Assembly (NCBI GenBank): GCA_042088665.1
Contig: JBELMB010000060.1
Location: 1 to 27,010, forward strand
From: JBELMB01 sp042088665
GTDB lineage: Bacteria > Pseudomonadota > Alphaproteobacteria > Rhodobacterales > Rhodobacteraceae
Length of the DNA stretch: 27,010 nt
Direction: 5' to 3'
Position 1 is the stretch's first letter; the number at the start of each line of letters is the position of its first letter. This document shows, one piece after another, positions 1 through 8,298 of the stretch. The notes under the pieces were generated by a model. It made no database searches and had not been told where the DNA came from. It saw nothing but the letters and a program-made list of their open reading frames with translations. A program made the translations under genes and the position numbers.

Positions 1-2273
1 GAGAAAATCCCCGGATGGTCGGCCAGCGCAAAGCAGACACGCGTGGCATCCCGGTCCTCGTCGTGGTGAATGTCCATCCGGATATCGTCATCGGGGATCT
101 CGCGCAGCAGGTTCGCCAGCACCACATGCGCCGTGACATGCAGACCCTGCCAATAGGGTGGGTAATGCCGGGCGATCTCGGTTTCCATCGCCGCTGTGGG
201 CCAGTCGACCAGACGCTCCTGCAAGAGCTTTTGCGCTTCTGTTCCGCGACGTTCGCGATTGAGATCTTCCATCCCGCCTTCGAGGGCGCGCCGGGTCAAA
301 CGGTAGAAGGACCGCAACAGCGAGGCCTTCCAGTTGTTCCAGACCCCGGGGCCCACACCGCGAATGTCGCACACCGTCAGCACGCAAAGCAGGTCCAGCC
401 GTTCGCGGGTCTTCACCGCCTTGACAAAGTCGCGGACGGTGCGTGGATCGGCAATATCGCGCTTCTGGGCGAGGTCGGACATCAGCAGGTGGTAGCGCAC
501 CAGCCATTCCACCGTGGCGGTTTCCTCTTCGTCCAGACCCATCCGTGGGGCGATCTTGCGGGCGATGCGCGCGCCAAGGATGGAATGGTCTTCTTCGCGA
601 CCCTTGCCGATGTCATGCAGCAAAAGCGCGACATAAAGCACCCGGCGGTTCACCCCGTCTTTCAGGATCGTGGAGGCGACCGGCAGTTCTTCCTTGAGGT
701 CGCCTTGTTCGATCTCGGACAGATGCTTGATGCACTGGATGGTATGCTCGTCCACCGTGTAGTGGTGGTACATGTTGAACTGCATCATCGCGACGATGGG
801 CGCGAATTCCGGGATGAAGTTGGACAAGACGCCGAGTTCATTCATCCGGCGCAAGGCGCGTTCCGGGTTGCCGTGTTTCAGGAGCAGGTTCAGGAACAGG
901 TCCTGTGCCTCGGGGTCCTTGCGAAACCCGGCGTCGATCAGCGACAGGTTGGCCTTTACAAGCCGCATGGCATCCGGATGGATCAGCAATTCGCTGCGCA
1001 GCGCTTCTTCGAAGAGCCGGAGCATGTTCAGGCGGTCGTTCAGGAAAGCCGTGTCATCCGCGATCGCCAAGCGCCCGTGCAGCACCGTATAGCCGGGGGC
1101 CACCTCCGGGGTGCGCTGGAAAAAGCGTTGGATCAGCGGCATGCCCTTGGAATGATCTGCCTCCAGCGAGGTCAGCAGGATGCGCGTCAACTCGCCCACG
1201 GCCGTGGCGTGGCGGAAATACTCCTGCATGAACCATTCCACAGCGCGCCTGCCGCTACGGTCGTTGTAGCCCATGCGCGCCGCCACATCGACCTGCATGT
1301 CAAAGCTCAACAACTCTGTCGCGCGCCCGGCCAAAAGATGCATGTGGCAGCGCACGGCCCACAAGAACCGCTCTGCCTGTACAAAGGTCTGGTACTCTTC
1401 GGGCCGGAACACGCCGGTCTTGACCAATTCGCCGACGTCGTCGGTCTTGTGCACGTATTTGATGATCCAGAACAGCGATTGCAGGTCGCGCAGGCCGCCT
1501 TTGCCCTCCTTGACGTTGGGTTCGACCTTGTAGCGCTGGCCTTGCTTGTCATGACGCAAGCCGCGTTCTTCGAGCTTGGCGGTGATGAACTGGCGTTCGC
1601 TGCCGTCAAAGAGGCTGCTCCACAGGGTCTTTGACAGTTCTTCGGCCAGCGCCGAGTCGCCGATCAGGAAGCGGTTTTCCAGCATCGCCGTGCGGATCGT
1701 GAAATCCTCTGCGCCCAGCCGCAGGCAATCCTTTACCGTGCGCGAACTGTGCCCGACCTTCAGCTTCAGGTCCCACAGGATGTAGAGCATGGATTCGATC
1801 ACGCTCTCGGCCCAGGGCGTGATCTTGTAGGGGGTCAGGAACAGCAGGTCGACGTCAGAAAACGGCGCCATTTCGCCCCGCCCATAGCCACCGACGGCCA
1901 CCAACGCGAGGCGCTCTGCCTCGGTCGGGTTGCCAAGCGGATGCAGGATGCGCGTGGCCACGTCGAAGGTCAGCGTGACAAGCCCGTCGGTGATCCAGGT
2001 GTAAGAGCGCGTCGTGCGCCCGGCGCCAAACGGCTCCTGCTCAAAGGCGATGCGGATCTTGTCGCGCCCGGTGTTGGCCGCCTCGGTGAGGCGCTGAACG
2101 GTCAGCGCCCGCACCTCTGTTTCGGTCATGTCCGGTGCGATATCCGCCATCAACCCGGCGCGCAGGGCGCCAAGATCAAAGATGTCGGCGGCCGGTGCAA
2201 TCAGGTTGTCCGGAAGCCTGTCGAGCGGGCGGTCAGGATCCGGCGCCGGAGAGGCTGCTGGGGGCAGGGTCAA
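1..2273 (-). CDS. glnD: Bifunctional [protein-PII] uridylyltransferase / uridylyl-removing enzyme, 3' end outside window
   Basis: GlnD adds UMP to, or removes it from, the PII proteins GlnB/GlnK according to glutamine level, and so sets nitrogen control. About 757 residues are visible in one frame. The nucleotidyltransferase signature GGYGRGEMAPFSDVD lies near residue 127 (about 1850-1895). The HD-domain motif LHDIGKGREEDHS lies near residue 552 (about 580-620). The last residues, ALADHPGIFS, open the first ACT domain, so the C-terminal ACT pair is mostly beyond the left edge; the family is usually about 900-940 residues. The start is uncertain. An in-frame TGA lies just upstream of a TTG at 2273, which would place the start inside the end of the upstream lipoprotein gene (about 41 bases of overlap). 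No ATG exists before the conserved N-terminus (LDRLPDNLIAPAADIFDL). Identity is secure; the start is a guess. Confidence 0.93.
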   Translation of the reverse strand, partial: MTLPPAASPAPDPDRPLDRLPDNLIAPAADIFDLGALRAGLMADIAPDMTETEVRALTVQRLTEAANTGRDKIRIAFEQEPFGAGRTTRSYTWITDGLVTLTFDVATRILHPLGNPTEAERLALVAVGGYGRGEMAPFSDVDLLFLTPYKITPWAESVIESMLYILWDLKLKVGHSSRTVKDCLRLGAEDFTIRTAMLENRFLIGDSALAEELSKTLWSSLFDGSERQFITAKLEERGLRHDKQGQRYKVEPNVKEGKGGLRDLQSLFWIIKYVHKTDDVGELVKTGVFRPEEYQTFVQAERFLWAVRCHMHLLAGRATELLSFDMQVDVAARMGYNDRSGRRAVEWFMQEYFRHATAVGELTRILLTSLEADHSKGMPLIQRFFQRTPEVAPGYTVLHGRLAIADDTAFLNDRLNMLRLFEEALRSELLIHPDAMRLVKANLSLIDAGFRKDPEAQDLFLNLLLKHGNPERALRRMNELGVLSNFIPEFAPIVAMMQFNMYHHYTVDEHTIQCIKHLSEIEQGDLKEELPVASTILKDGVNRRVLYVALLLHDIGKGREEDHSILGARIARKIAPRMGLDEEETATVEWLVRYHLLMSDLAQKRDIADPRTVRDFVKAVKTRERLDLLCVLTVCDIRGVGPGVWNNWKASLLRSFYRLTRRALEGGMEDLNRERRGTEAQKLLQERLVDWPTAAMETEIARHYPPYWQGLHVTAHVVLANLLREIPDDDIRMDIHHDEDRDATRVCFALADHPGIF

Positions 2274-3426
2274 GGATCACCATCTGGTTGTTCTGGATCG
2301 TGGCAATCGCCAGCGCGCGCTGGTTCGTACCGTCTTTGCGCAGGCGGAATACACCGCCCGAGCCGGTAAATCCAGCGGACGTAAGCGCGCGCCCCGAAAG
2401 CGCATTTTCGCGGCCCTGCTTGGCCAGCAGTCCGACGGCTGCCACCCCGTCAAAGGCCAGTCCGGCCAGAGGGTGGGGTGCGACGTTGAACGTGGCGGCG
2501 TAGCGGCTGGCAAAGGCCGCCGTGCGCTGCGTGTCGGGCAGAGCAAACCAGGCGCCCTGCGCGCCGGGCAGCGAAAAGAGATCCGGGCGTACGTCCCAGC
2601 GGGTCAGGCCCACGTATTGGATCTGTTCCGGCGCGATGCCGTTCTCGGGCAGTTGGTTCAGCAACATGGGCATGGCCGCATTGGTGGCGTCGGTGGTAAT
2701 GAACACGGTGTCCGCGGCCCCAGAAGACACCGTGGCCCCGGCCCGCCGGGCGGCGGCAGTGACACCTTCGATCGACAGCGCATAGGCTTCTGATGCGACC
2801 ACCTGGATGTTGTTGACCGTTGCGGCCTGCTCGATGGCGATCTTGCCGAACTGGCCGGGCACGTCATCGGAGTAGACGATCACGATGCTTTTCTTGCCCT
2901 TCGCGCGGGCATGCGCCATCAGCCGGTTGGCGGTATTGGCAAAGGTTGGTCCTAGGATGAACACGTTGCCACCGGCAATGGCGGGCGTGTTGGAAAAGCT
3001 CAGGACGTTCACGCCTTCGTCGGCGACGGCGGTTCCGGCGGCATTTGCGGCCTCGGAGAACAAGGGCCCCAGAATGATCTTGGCGCCTTCGTCCACAGCC
3101 TTCTGTGCCTGGGCTGCGGCCGTGGCGGCCTGGCCCGCGGTGTCATAGACACGCAGGTCGATTTCGACTCCGTCAAGTTCCTGAATGGCAAGGCGCGTGG
3201 CGTTCTCAAGCGCTTGCGCAACGGAGGCCGCGCCGCCGTCCGATTTGGGAATGAGCAGGGCAACCTGCACCGGCGCACCCGCAGTGAGAGCGGGGCCTGA
3301 GGCATTGGTCGAGCTGCCTCCGAGGTCGGTGATCATCGTCGGGTCGCAGGCTGCAACGGCAAAGACCACCGAGAGCGCGGCCAACGGGCGCAACGCCTTG
3401 CGGACGGGGGACAAAAAGGCAAACAT
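2233..3426 (-). CDS. Penicillin-binding protein activator, LpoA/LppC-like lipoprotein
   Basis: A 397-residue exported lipoprotein. The N-terminus (MFAFLSPVRKALRPLAALS) has basic residues, a hydrophobic core and a lipobox-like VAAC near residue 27, so the mature protein should be anchored by an acylated Cys. The rest is a type-I periplasmic-binding fold (Peripla_BP_6-like): APVQVALLIPKSDGG, GAKIILGPLFSEAA, VNVLSFSNTPAIAGG. E. coli LpoA has an extra N-terminal TPR-like domain that is absent here, so this corresponds only to the LpoA C-terminal domain. The open frame continues upstream to 4173, but the ATG at 3426 is preferred because GAGGGAG sits just before it and the signal peptide starts there. 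It is divergent from rsmI and precedes glnD. A role in activating peptidoglycan synthases is inferred from the family. Confidence 0.85.
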   Translation of the reverse strand: MFAFLSPVRKALRPLAALSVVFAVAACDPTMITDLGGSSTNASGPALTAGAPVQVALLIPKSDGGAASVAQALENATRLAIQELDGVEIDLRVYDTAGQAATAAAQAQKAVDEGAKIILGPLFSEAANAAGTAVADEGVNVLSFSNTPAIAGGNVFILGPTFANTANRLMAHARAKGKKSIVIVYSDDVPGQFGKIAIEQAATVNNIQVVASEAYALSIEGVTAAARRAGATVSSGAADTVFITTDATNAAMPMLLNQLPENGIAPEQIQYVGLTRWDVRPDLFSLPGAQGAWFALPDTQRTAAFASRYAATFNVAPHPLAGLAFDGVAAVGLLAKQGRENALSGRALTSAGFTGSGGVFRLRKDGTNQRALAIATIQNNQMVILDPAPSSLSGAGS

Positions 3427-3510
3427 GGACACTCCCTCGTGTAACACGGGTGCGGGCGGGCGCTCGCACAGGTTTGGCGGCACCATAAAGAAGCGCGAAA
3501 GGCGGGACCA
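3427..3510. promoter_or_regulatory. Divergent promoter region between the LpoA-like gene and rsmI
   Basis: These 84 bases separate two divergent start codons and must hold promoters for both transcripts. It contains the ribosome binding site of the lipoprotein gene (reverse strand, just above 3426) and a GGCGGG purine stretch before the rsmI GTG. I could not assign -35/-10 boxes with confidence. Confidence 0.4.
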
Positions 3511-4404
3511 GTGACTATTCCGGACAAGCCGGAGACAGGCGGCAAATTGGCCGCAGGTCTCTACCTCGCGGCCGTGCCGATCGGAAACGCGCGCGATATC
3601 ACGCTGCGGGCGCTGGATCTGTTGCGCGATGCGGATGTTCTGGCCGCCGAGGACACGCGCAGTCTGCGTCGCTTGATGGAACTGCACGGCGTGTCGCTGT
3701 CCGGGCGCCCCTTGCTGGCCTATCACGACCACAACGGAGACCGGATGCGACCCCGGATCCTGCAGGAGATCGCGGCGGGACGGGCGGTGCTCTACGCCTC
3801 CGAGGCCGGGACGCCCATGGTGTCCGACCCGGGCTTTGATCTGGCACGGGCGGTGCGCGCCGAAGGGGGGCTCGTGACCGCTGCGCCGGGGGCTTCTGCC
3901 GCAATACAGGCGCTGGTGCTTGCCGGCTTGCCCACGGACCGGTTCTTTTTTGTGGGCTTCTTGCCAAGCGCCGGTGGGCCGCGCCGCAAATCCCTGTCGG
4001 ATCTGAGCACCATCCCGGCGACCCTTGTCCTGTATGAATCGCCCAAGCGATTGGCGGCCTGCCTCGCGGACGCGGCTGACCGTCTGGGCGACCGCCCGGC
4101 CGTGGTCTGCCGTGAATTGACAAAGAAGTTCGAGGAAATTCGACCCGGGTCCCTGTCGGAACTCGCAAGCCACTACGCAGAAAACCCGGCAAGAGGCGAA
4201 ATCGTGCTGGTTATCGACAAGGGCGATTCAACGAATCTTAGAGAAGTTGACATAGAACAAGAGGTGAACACTGCGCTGCAAACGATGTCGGTGCGGGATG
4301 CGGCGGATTTCGTGTCGGCCCGGTTCGGGGTGAAACGACGCCCGGTCTACCAGATGGCGATGCGCTTGTCGCAGTCGCCCGATGTCGAGAAGGACAAGCC
4401 ATGA
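3511..4404 (+). CDS. rsmI: 16S rRNA (cytidine1402-2'-O)-methyltransferase
   Basis: This SAM-dependent tetrapyrrole-methylase-family enzyme methylates the ribose 2'-O of C1402 in 16S rRNA, in the ribosomal P site. The 297-residue product shows the family landmarks in order: GLYLAAVPIGNARDITLRAL (about 16-35), AAEDTRSLRRLM, LLAYHDHN, YASEAGTPMVSDPG (about 95-108; the family usually has SDAGTP), APGASAAIQALVLAGLP, FFFVGFLP, and LYESPKRL. The start is a GTG after GGCGGG; the next good Met would cut into the conserved core. The stop overlaps the yraN start as ATGA, so the pair is probably translationally coupled, and the rsmI-yraN-gshB order is common in alphaproteobacteria. Length is normal for the family. 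Confidence 0.96.
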   Translation: MTIPDKPETGGKLAAGLYLAAVPIGNARDITLRALDLLRDADVLAAEDTRSLRRLMELHGVSLSGRPLLAYHDHNGDRMRPRILQEIAAGRAVLYASEAGTPMVSDPGFDLARAVRAEGGLVTAAPGASAAIQALVLAGLPTDRFFFVGFLPSAGGPRRKSLSDLSTIPATLVLYESPKRLAACLADAADRLGDRPAVVCRELTKKFEEIRPGSLSELASHYAENPARGEIVLVIDKGDSTNLREVDIEQEVNTALQTMSVRDAADFVSARFGVKRRPVYQMAMRLSQSPDVEKDKP

Positions 4405-4847
4405 CGCCTCTGGCCCATGTGGATGAACGCAAGACCGGTGCGCCAGGGCACCCAAAGCCTGGCACGGCGCGGACTGGCAATGCCCGGACGCAAAAGGGTC
4501 GCATGGAATGCGCCGCGGGTGCCTCTGCCGAATGGCAAGTCGCGCAGGACTACGAGCGCCGCGGGTTCCCGATTGCCCAACGGCGTTGGCGTGGGCGTGG
4601 CGGAGAGATCGACCTGATTGCGCAAGACGGGGATGGGCTGTTGTTCATCGAAGTGAAGAAGAGCCGGACATTTGATCGCGCAGTGCAAAGACTGACGGCG
4701 CGCCAGATCGCGCGCTTGCAGATGGCTGCCGAAGAGTATCTCGGCACGCAGCCAAAGGGCAGTCTGACCGAGGTGCGGTTTGACGTTGCTCTGGTCAATG
4801 GCATCGGGGAAATGCGCGTCATCGAAAACGCTTTGGCCAATTGGTAG
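4401..4847 (+). CDS. YraN/UPF0102 family endonuclease-like protein
   Basis: A 148-residue UPF0102 protein with a restriction-endonuclease-like fold: AEWQVAQDYERRGFPIAQRRW, then GEIDLIAQDGDGLLFIEVKK, which carries the characteristic E...D...ExK arrangement, and RFDVALVNG near the end. The biochemical role of the family is not settled; a nuclease or Holliday-junction function has been suggested. It begins at the ATG inside the ATGA shared with rsmI. The first 35 residues are basic and low in conservation, so a downstream Met (MECAAGASAEW, about 4503) is a possible alternative start. Product identity is well supported by the core motif; function is not. Confidence 0.9.
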   Translation: MTPLAHVDERKTGAPGHPKPGTARTGNARTQKGRMECAAGASAEWQVAQDYERRGFPIAQRRWRGRGGEIDLIAQDGDGLLFIEVKKSRTFDRAVQRLTARQIARLQMAAEEYLGTQPKGSLTEVRFDVALVNGIGEMRVIENALANW

Positions 4848-4912
4848 CCGCGGGCGCATTGCGTCCGCTGCAAACCTGCGCCATCTAACCTTGGTAAAGC
4901 CCGGGGGATGAC

Positions 4913-5848
4913 ATGCAGATTGCTTTTCAAATGGACCCGATCATGGGGGTCGACATCGACGCTGACAGCAGCTTTCGCCTTGCAGAAGAGGCGCAGGCGC
5001 GGGGTCATCGACTTTTCTACTATGGTCCGAACCAGCTGGCCTTTGACGAGGGCAGGATCACGGCAACCGGGCAGTGGATGACGGTGCAGCGGGTGGCGGG
5101 CCAACCTGCGATTCTGGAACCGCCTGTGACGGTCGATCTGTCGGAGATGGATGTGATCTGGCTGCGGCAGGATCCGCCATTTGACATGCACTATATCACG
5201 TCGACGCATCTGTTGGACCGATTGAAGGATCAGGTTCTGGTGGTGAACGATCCCTTCTGGGTGCGCAATTTCCCCGAGAAGCTGCTGGTTCTGGACTTCC
5301 CGGATCTGACACCGCCAACGATGATTGCGCGCGACCTCGAAACGCTGAAGCAGTTCCGTGCGCGACACGGGGATGTGATCCTCAAGCCACTCTACGGCAA
5401 TGGCGGGGCCGGGGTGTTCCGGTTGACCGCCGAGGATCGCAATCTCAGTTCCTTGCATGAGCTGTTCACCGGGTTCTCACGCGAGCCGCTGATCATGCAG
5501 AAATACCTGCCCGCGGTGACAGCAGGCGACAAGCGCGTGATCCTCGTCGATGGGGTGCCTGTCGGGGCGATCAACCGCGTGCCTGCCGCTGGTGAGGTTC
5601 GGTCGAACATGCATGTCGGGGGCCGCCCCGAAAAGGTGGATCTGACACCGCGCGACCGGGAGATCTGCGAAAAGATCGGTCCGGTGTTGCGCGAGCATGG
5701 GCAGATCTTTGTCGGGATCGATGTGATCGGCACCTGGCTCACGGAGATCAACGTGACCTCGCCCACCGGCATCCAGGAGCTTGAGCGCTTTGACGGTGTC
5801 AATGTTGCCGGGCAGATCTGGGAGGCGATCGAGGCAAAGCTGGCGTGA
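4913..5848 (+). CDS. gshB: Glutathione synthetase
   Basis: An ATP-grasp ligase that joins gamma-glutamylcysteine and glycine to make glutathione in the cytoplasm. The 311-residue product has the GshB N-terminal domain opening MQIAFQMDPIMGVDIDADSS, the stretch DVIWLRQDPPFDMHYITST, the ATP-binding glycine-rich loop KPLYGNGGAGVFR (about 162-174), and the metal/ATP-binding C-terminal motif EINVTSPTGIQELERF (about 285-300). Length matches bacterial GshB (about 315). The ATG follows a GGGGGATGAC purine-rich stretch; 65 bases separate it from yraN. Its stop overlaps the GTG of the next gene (GTGA), suggesting coupled translation with the hydrolase. Confidence 0.97.
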   Translation: MQIAFQMDPIMGVDIDADSSFRLAEEAQARGHRLFYYGPNQLAFDEGRITATGQWMTVQRVAGQPAILEPPVTVDLSEMDVIWLRQDPPFDMHYITSTHLLDRLKDQVLVVNDPFWVRNFPEKLLVLDFPDLTPPTMIARDLETLKQFRARHGDVILKPLYGNGGAGVFRLTAEDRNLSSLHELFTGFSREPLIMQKYLPAVTAGDKRVILVDGVPVGAINRVPAAGEVRSNMHVGGRPEKVDLTPRDREICEKIGPVLREHGQIFVGIDVIGTWLTEINVTSPTGIQELERFDGVNVAGQIWEAIEAKLA

Positions 5849-6741
5849 GCTGGCAGCTGCGTCTTCTGAACGCGCAGCTGCGGCTTCTGGCCAAGCCGCG
5901 GATCGGGCGCACGCCAACCCCGGAACACGCAGCGCGGAGCGTTGCGAGGGCAGCGCGGCTGGCGCTTGCGCCGCCCCACTTGCAAGTCCTTCCGCGTCCC
6001 GGAGGGCTCTATTGGATCCGGGCGCGGGTTTGCCCGGCGGATCGCGTCATCCTCTACATCCATGGGGGTGGGTTCATATCCGGCAGCCCCTGGACCCATA
6101 GTGCGATGCTGGGGTGGCTGTCGAACGCCGCTGAAACCGAAATCTGCGCGCCGCGCTATCCTTTGCTTCAGGACGCACCGTTTCCCGCGCCGCTTGAGGC
6201 TGCGCGCGCTGCATGGGAGGCCTTGCGAGGCCTTGGGTATCCGCCGGAGATGATCTGTCTGGGTGGTGATTCGGCCGGAGGGGGCGTGGCGCTGGCTCTT
6301 TTGTCCGAGCTTTGCGCGGCGGGCTGCCCGCCCGCGGGAGCGGTGGTTTTTTCGCCCTGGGTCGACCTGACGTGCAGCGGGGCCTCCTTGCAGCGCAACG
6401 CGCGCGCGGATCCCTTGCTGCCTCCAGCGCGGATCGGCGAACTGGCCGGGCTTTACCTGGATGGGGCTGATCCGGCAGATCCGAGGGCCTCGCCGCTTTT
6501 TGCTGACTTTCCGCAGCCGCCGCCCGTCTGGATCAGCTACGCCGAAACCGAGATCCTCCACGACGAGATTGCCGCCATGGCGCAAGGCTTGCGCCGCGCA
6601 GGCGGCACCGTGGACGAAGAGATTCACGCAAACGCCCCGCATGTCTGGCCACTGTTCCAGGGCTGGATCCCGGAAGGGCGTGCGACCCTGCGCCGCGCGG
6701 GCCATTTTGTTCAGACGGCTTTTGCGGCGAGCAAACGGTAG
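5845..6741 (+). CDS. Alpha/beta hydrolase, hormone-sensitive-lipase (HSL) type
   Basis: A 298-residue cytoplasmic esterase-type hydrolase. It has the HSL oxyanion-hole motif HGGGF at 73-77 and the nucleophile elbow GDSAGG with Ser143. Aligning AETEILHDE with the usual GxxDPLxDE suggests that Glu236 takes the position of the catalytic acid, normally Asp. His266 in NAPHVW is the likely catalytic His. The GTG start overlaps the gshB stop by four bases. The substrate cannot be read from the sequence; such enzymes act on short acyl esters. The last 31 bases overlap comM on the other strand, tail to tail. The family call is firm, the role unknown. Confidence 0.9.
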   Translation: MSWQLRLLNAQLRLLAKPRIGRTPTPEHAARSVARAARLALAPPHLQVLPRPGGLYWIRARVCPADRVILYIHGGGFISGSPWTHSAMLGWLSNAAETEICAPRYPLLQDAPFPAPLEAARAAWEALRGLGYPPEMICLGGDSAGGGVALALLSELCAAGCPPAGAVVFSPWVDLTCSGASLQRNARADPLLPPARIGELAGLYLDGADPADPRASPLFADFPQPPPVWISYAETEILHDEIAAMAQGLRRAGGTVDEEIHANAPHVWPLFQGWIPEGRATLRRAGHFVQTAFAASKR

Positions 6742-8225
6742 CCAAGCGCCTCTGCAATATGGGGGCGGTGCACATCCGTTTCGCCATCGAGATCGGCAAT
6801 CGTGCGCGCCACGCGCAGAACGCGGTGATAGCCGCGCGCCGTCAGGCCAAAGCGCTCTGCCGCGCGCGACAGCAATGCGCGGCTTTCGCTGTCGAGGGGC
6901 GCAATGGCGTCCAGAATTTCGCCCTCTGCGTCGGCGTTGGTGCGCATGTCGGGATGGGAGTCGAACCGGGCGTCCTGGATGGCACGGGCTGCGGTCACGC
7001 GGGCCGCGACCTCCGCTGTGCCCTCGCCAGAGGCCGGCAGATCGAGATCGCTGTAGGAGACGCCGGGCACTTCGAGGCGCAGGTCAAAACGGTCCATCAA
7101 CGGACCCGAGATCTTGCCCAGATAATCCTCGCCACACAGCGGCGCGCGGGAACAGGCACGCGCCGCATCGGCGAGGTTGCCGCATTTGCAGGGGTTCGCG
7201 GCGGCCAACAGCATGAACCGGCTTGGATACCGGATATGGGCATTGGCACGCGCCACCATGACTTCGCCGGTTTCCATCGGTTGGCGCAGCGTTTCGAGCA
7301 CGGCGCGCGGGAATTCCGGCAGTTCGTCCAGGAAGAGCACGCCGTTGTGGGCAAGGCTGATTTCGCCGGGTTGCGCCCCGCGCCCACCGCCGGTCAGTGA
7401 CACCACCGAGGAGGTGTGATGCGGATCGCGGAAGGGTCGCAGGCGCGAGATGCCACCGTCCTTCAGCGCGCCGGCGACGGATTGGATCATCGAGGTTTCC
7501 AGTGCTTCTATTGGGGACAGGGGTGGCAAGAGGCCTGGCAAGCGTTTGGACAGCATGGATTTGCCCGATCCGGGTGGACCGACCATGATCATGTGGTGAC
7601 GCCCTGCGGCGGCGATCTCCATGGCGCGCTTGGCGCGTTCCTGCCCTTTCACGTCCCGCAGGTCACGGGTCTTGTCGGGAAGATCTACTTCGCCGGGGCG
7701 GGCAGGACTGAGCAGGGCGCGCCCGGTAAAATGCTGCACGATGTCCATCAGGCTGTGTGCGCCCAGCACGTGGCAGGCCTCGACCCATGCGGCTTCTGCA
7801 CCCGAGGCGCGAGGGCAGAGAAGGGTGCGGTCTTCGGCCGCGGCGGTCATGGCGGCGGGCAGGGCTCCCAGCACTGGCACCAAGGCGCCGTCCAGCGACA
7901 ACTCGCCCAGGGCCATCGTACGGGAGATGGCCTCGCCGGGCAGGATCTCCAATGCGGCGAGCAGGCCCAGCGCGATGGGCAGATCGAAATGCGACCCTTC
8001 CTTGGGCATATCCGCGGGAGACAGATTGATGGTGATCCGCTTGGAGGGCAGCGCGATGGAGAGGGCGTTCAGCGCCGAGCGCACCCGGTCACGCGCCTCT
8101 GAAACGGCCTTGTCGGGCAAACCCACGATCGAAAAGGCGGGCAAGCCTGCCGTGACTGCACATTGCACTTCGACCGGTCTGGCTTCGACGCCTTCGAAAG
8201 CCACTGTATAGGCCATTGCGACCAT
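6711..8225 (-). CDS. comM: YifB/ComM family Mg-chelatase-like AAA+ ATPase
   Basis: A 504-residue protein of the ComM/YifB family; in transformable bacteria ComM is a helicase that extends branch migration of incoming single-stranded DNA into the chromosome. Domains in order: N-terminal Lon-protease-like (ChlI) domain (VEARPVEVQCAVTAGLPAF, about 10-28), AAA+ core with Walker A GPPGSGKS, Walker B VLFLDELPEF, a Cys-containing segment NPCKCG followed by SRAPLCG, sensor region GPLMDRFDL, and C-terminal Mg-chelatase domain (RGYHRVLRVARTIADL). The ATG at 8225 has AGGGG just upstream; the frame stays open for ten more codons without a good site. It lies downstream of the tctDE/binding-protein genes with a 73-base gap and probably has its own signals. 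Confidence 0.93.
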   Translation of the reverse strand: MVAMAYTVAFEGVEARPVEVQCAVTAGLPAFSIVGLPDKAVSEARDRVRSALNALSIALPSKRITINLSPADMPKEGSHFDLPIALGLLAALEILPGEAISRTMALGELSLDGALVPVLGALPAAMTAAAEDRTLLCPRASGAEAAWVEACHVLGAHSLMDIVQHFTGRALLSPARPGEVDLPDKTRDLRDVKGQERAKRAMEIAAAGRHHMIMVGPPGSGKSMLSKRLPGLLPPLSPIEALETSMIQSVAGALKDGGISRLRPFRDPHHTSSVVSLTGGGRGAQPGEISLAHNGVLFLDELPEFPRAVLETLRQPMETGEVMVARANAHIRYPSRFMLLAAANPCKCGNLADAARACSRAPLCGEDYLGKISGPLMDRFDLRLEVPGVSYSDLDLPASGEGTAEVAARVTAARAIQDARFDSHPDMRTNADAEGEILDAIAPLDSESRALLSRAAERFGLTARGYHRVLRVARTIADLDGETDVHRPHIAEALGYRLLAAKAV

Positions 8226-8298
8226 GTCGGATCCCCTGAACCACGCGGTCTCCACCCTGCGGTAAGCTTGGTTAGCAAGGGGTTAACGCCGCAGCGGC

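Noticed and set aside
15..1634. 539-codon open frame on the plus strand
   Set aside because: It is the antisense shadow of glnD, whose motifs (GGYGRGEMAPFSDVD, HDIGKG, ACT start) read cleanly on the minus strand; its own translation is His/Gln-rich and matches no family I recognise.
3427..4173. Upstream extension of the LpoA-like frame on the minus strand
   Set aside because: It overlaps rsmI completely; the signal peptide and ribosome site place the true start at 3426.
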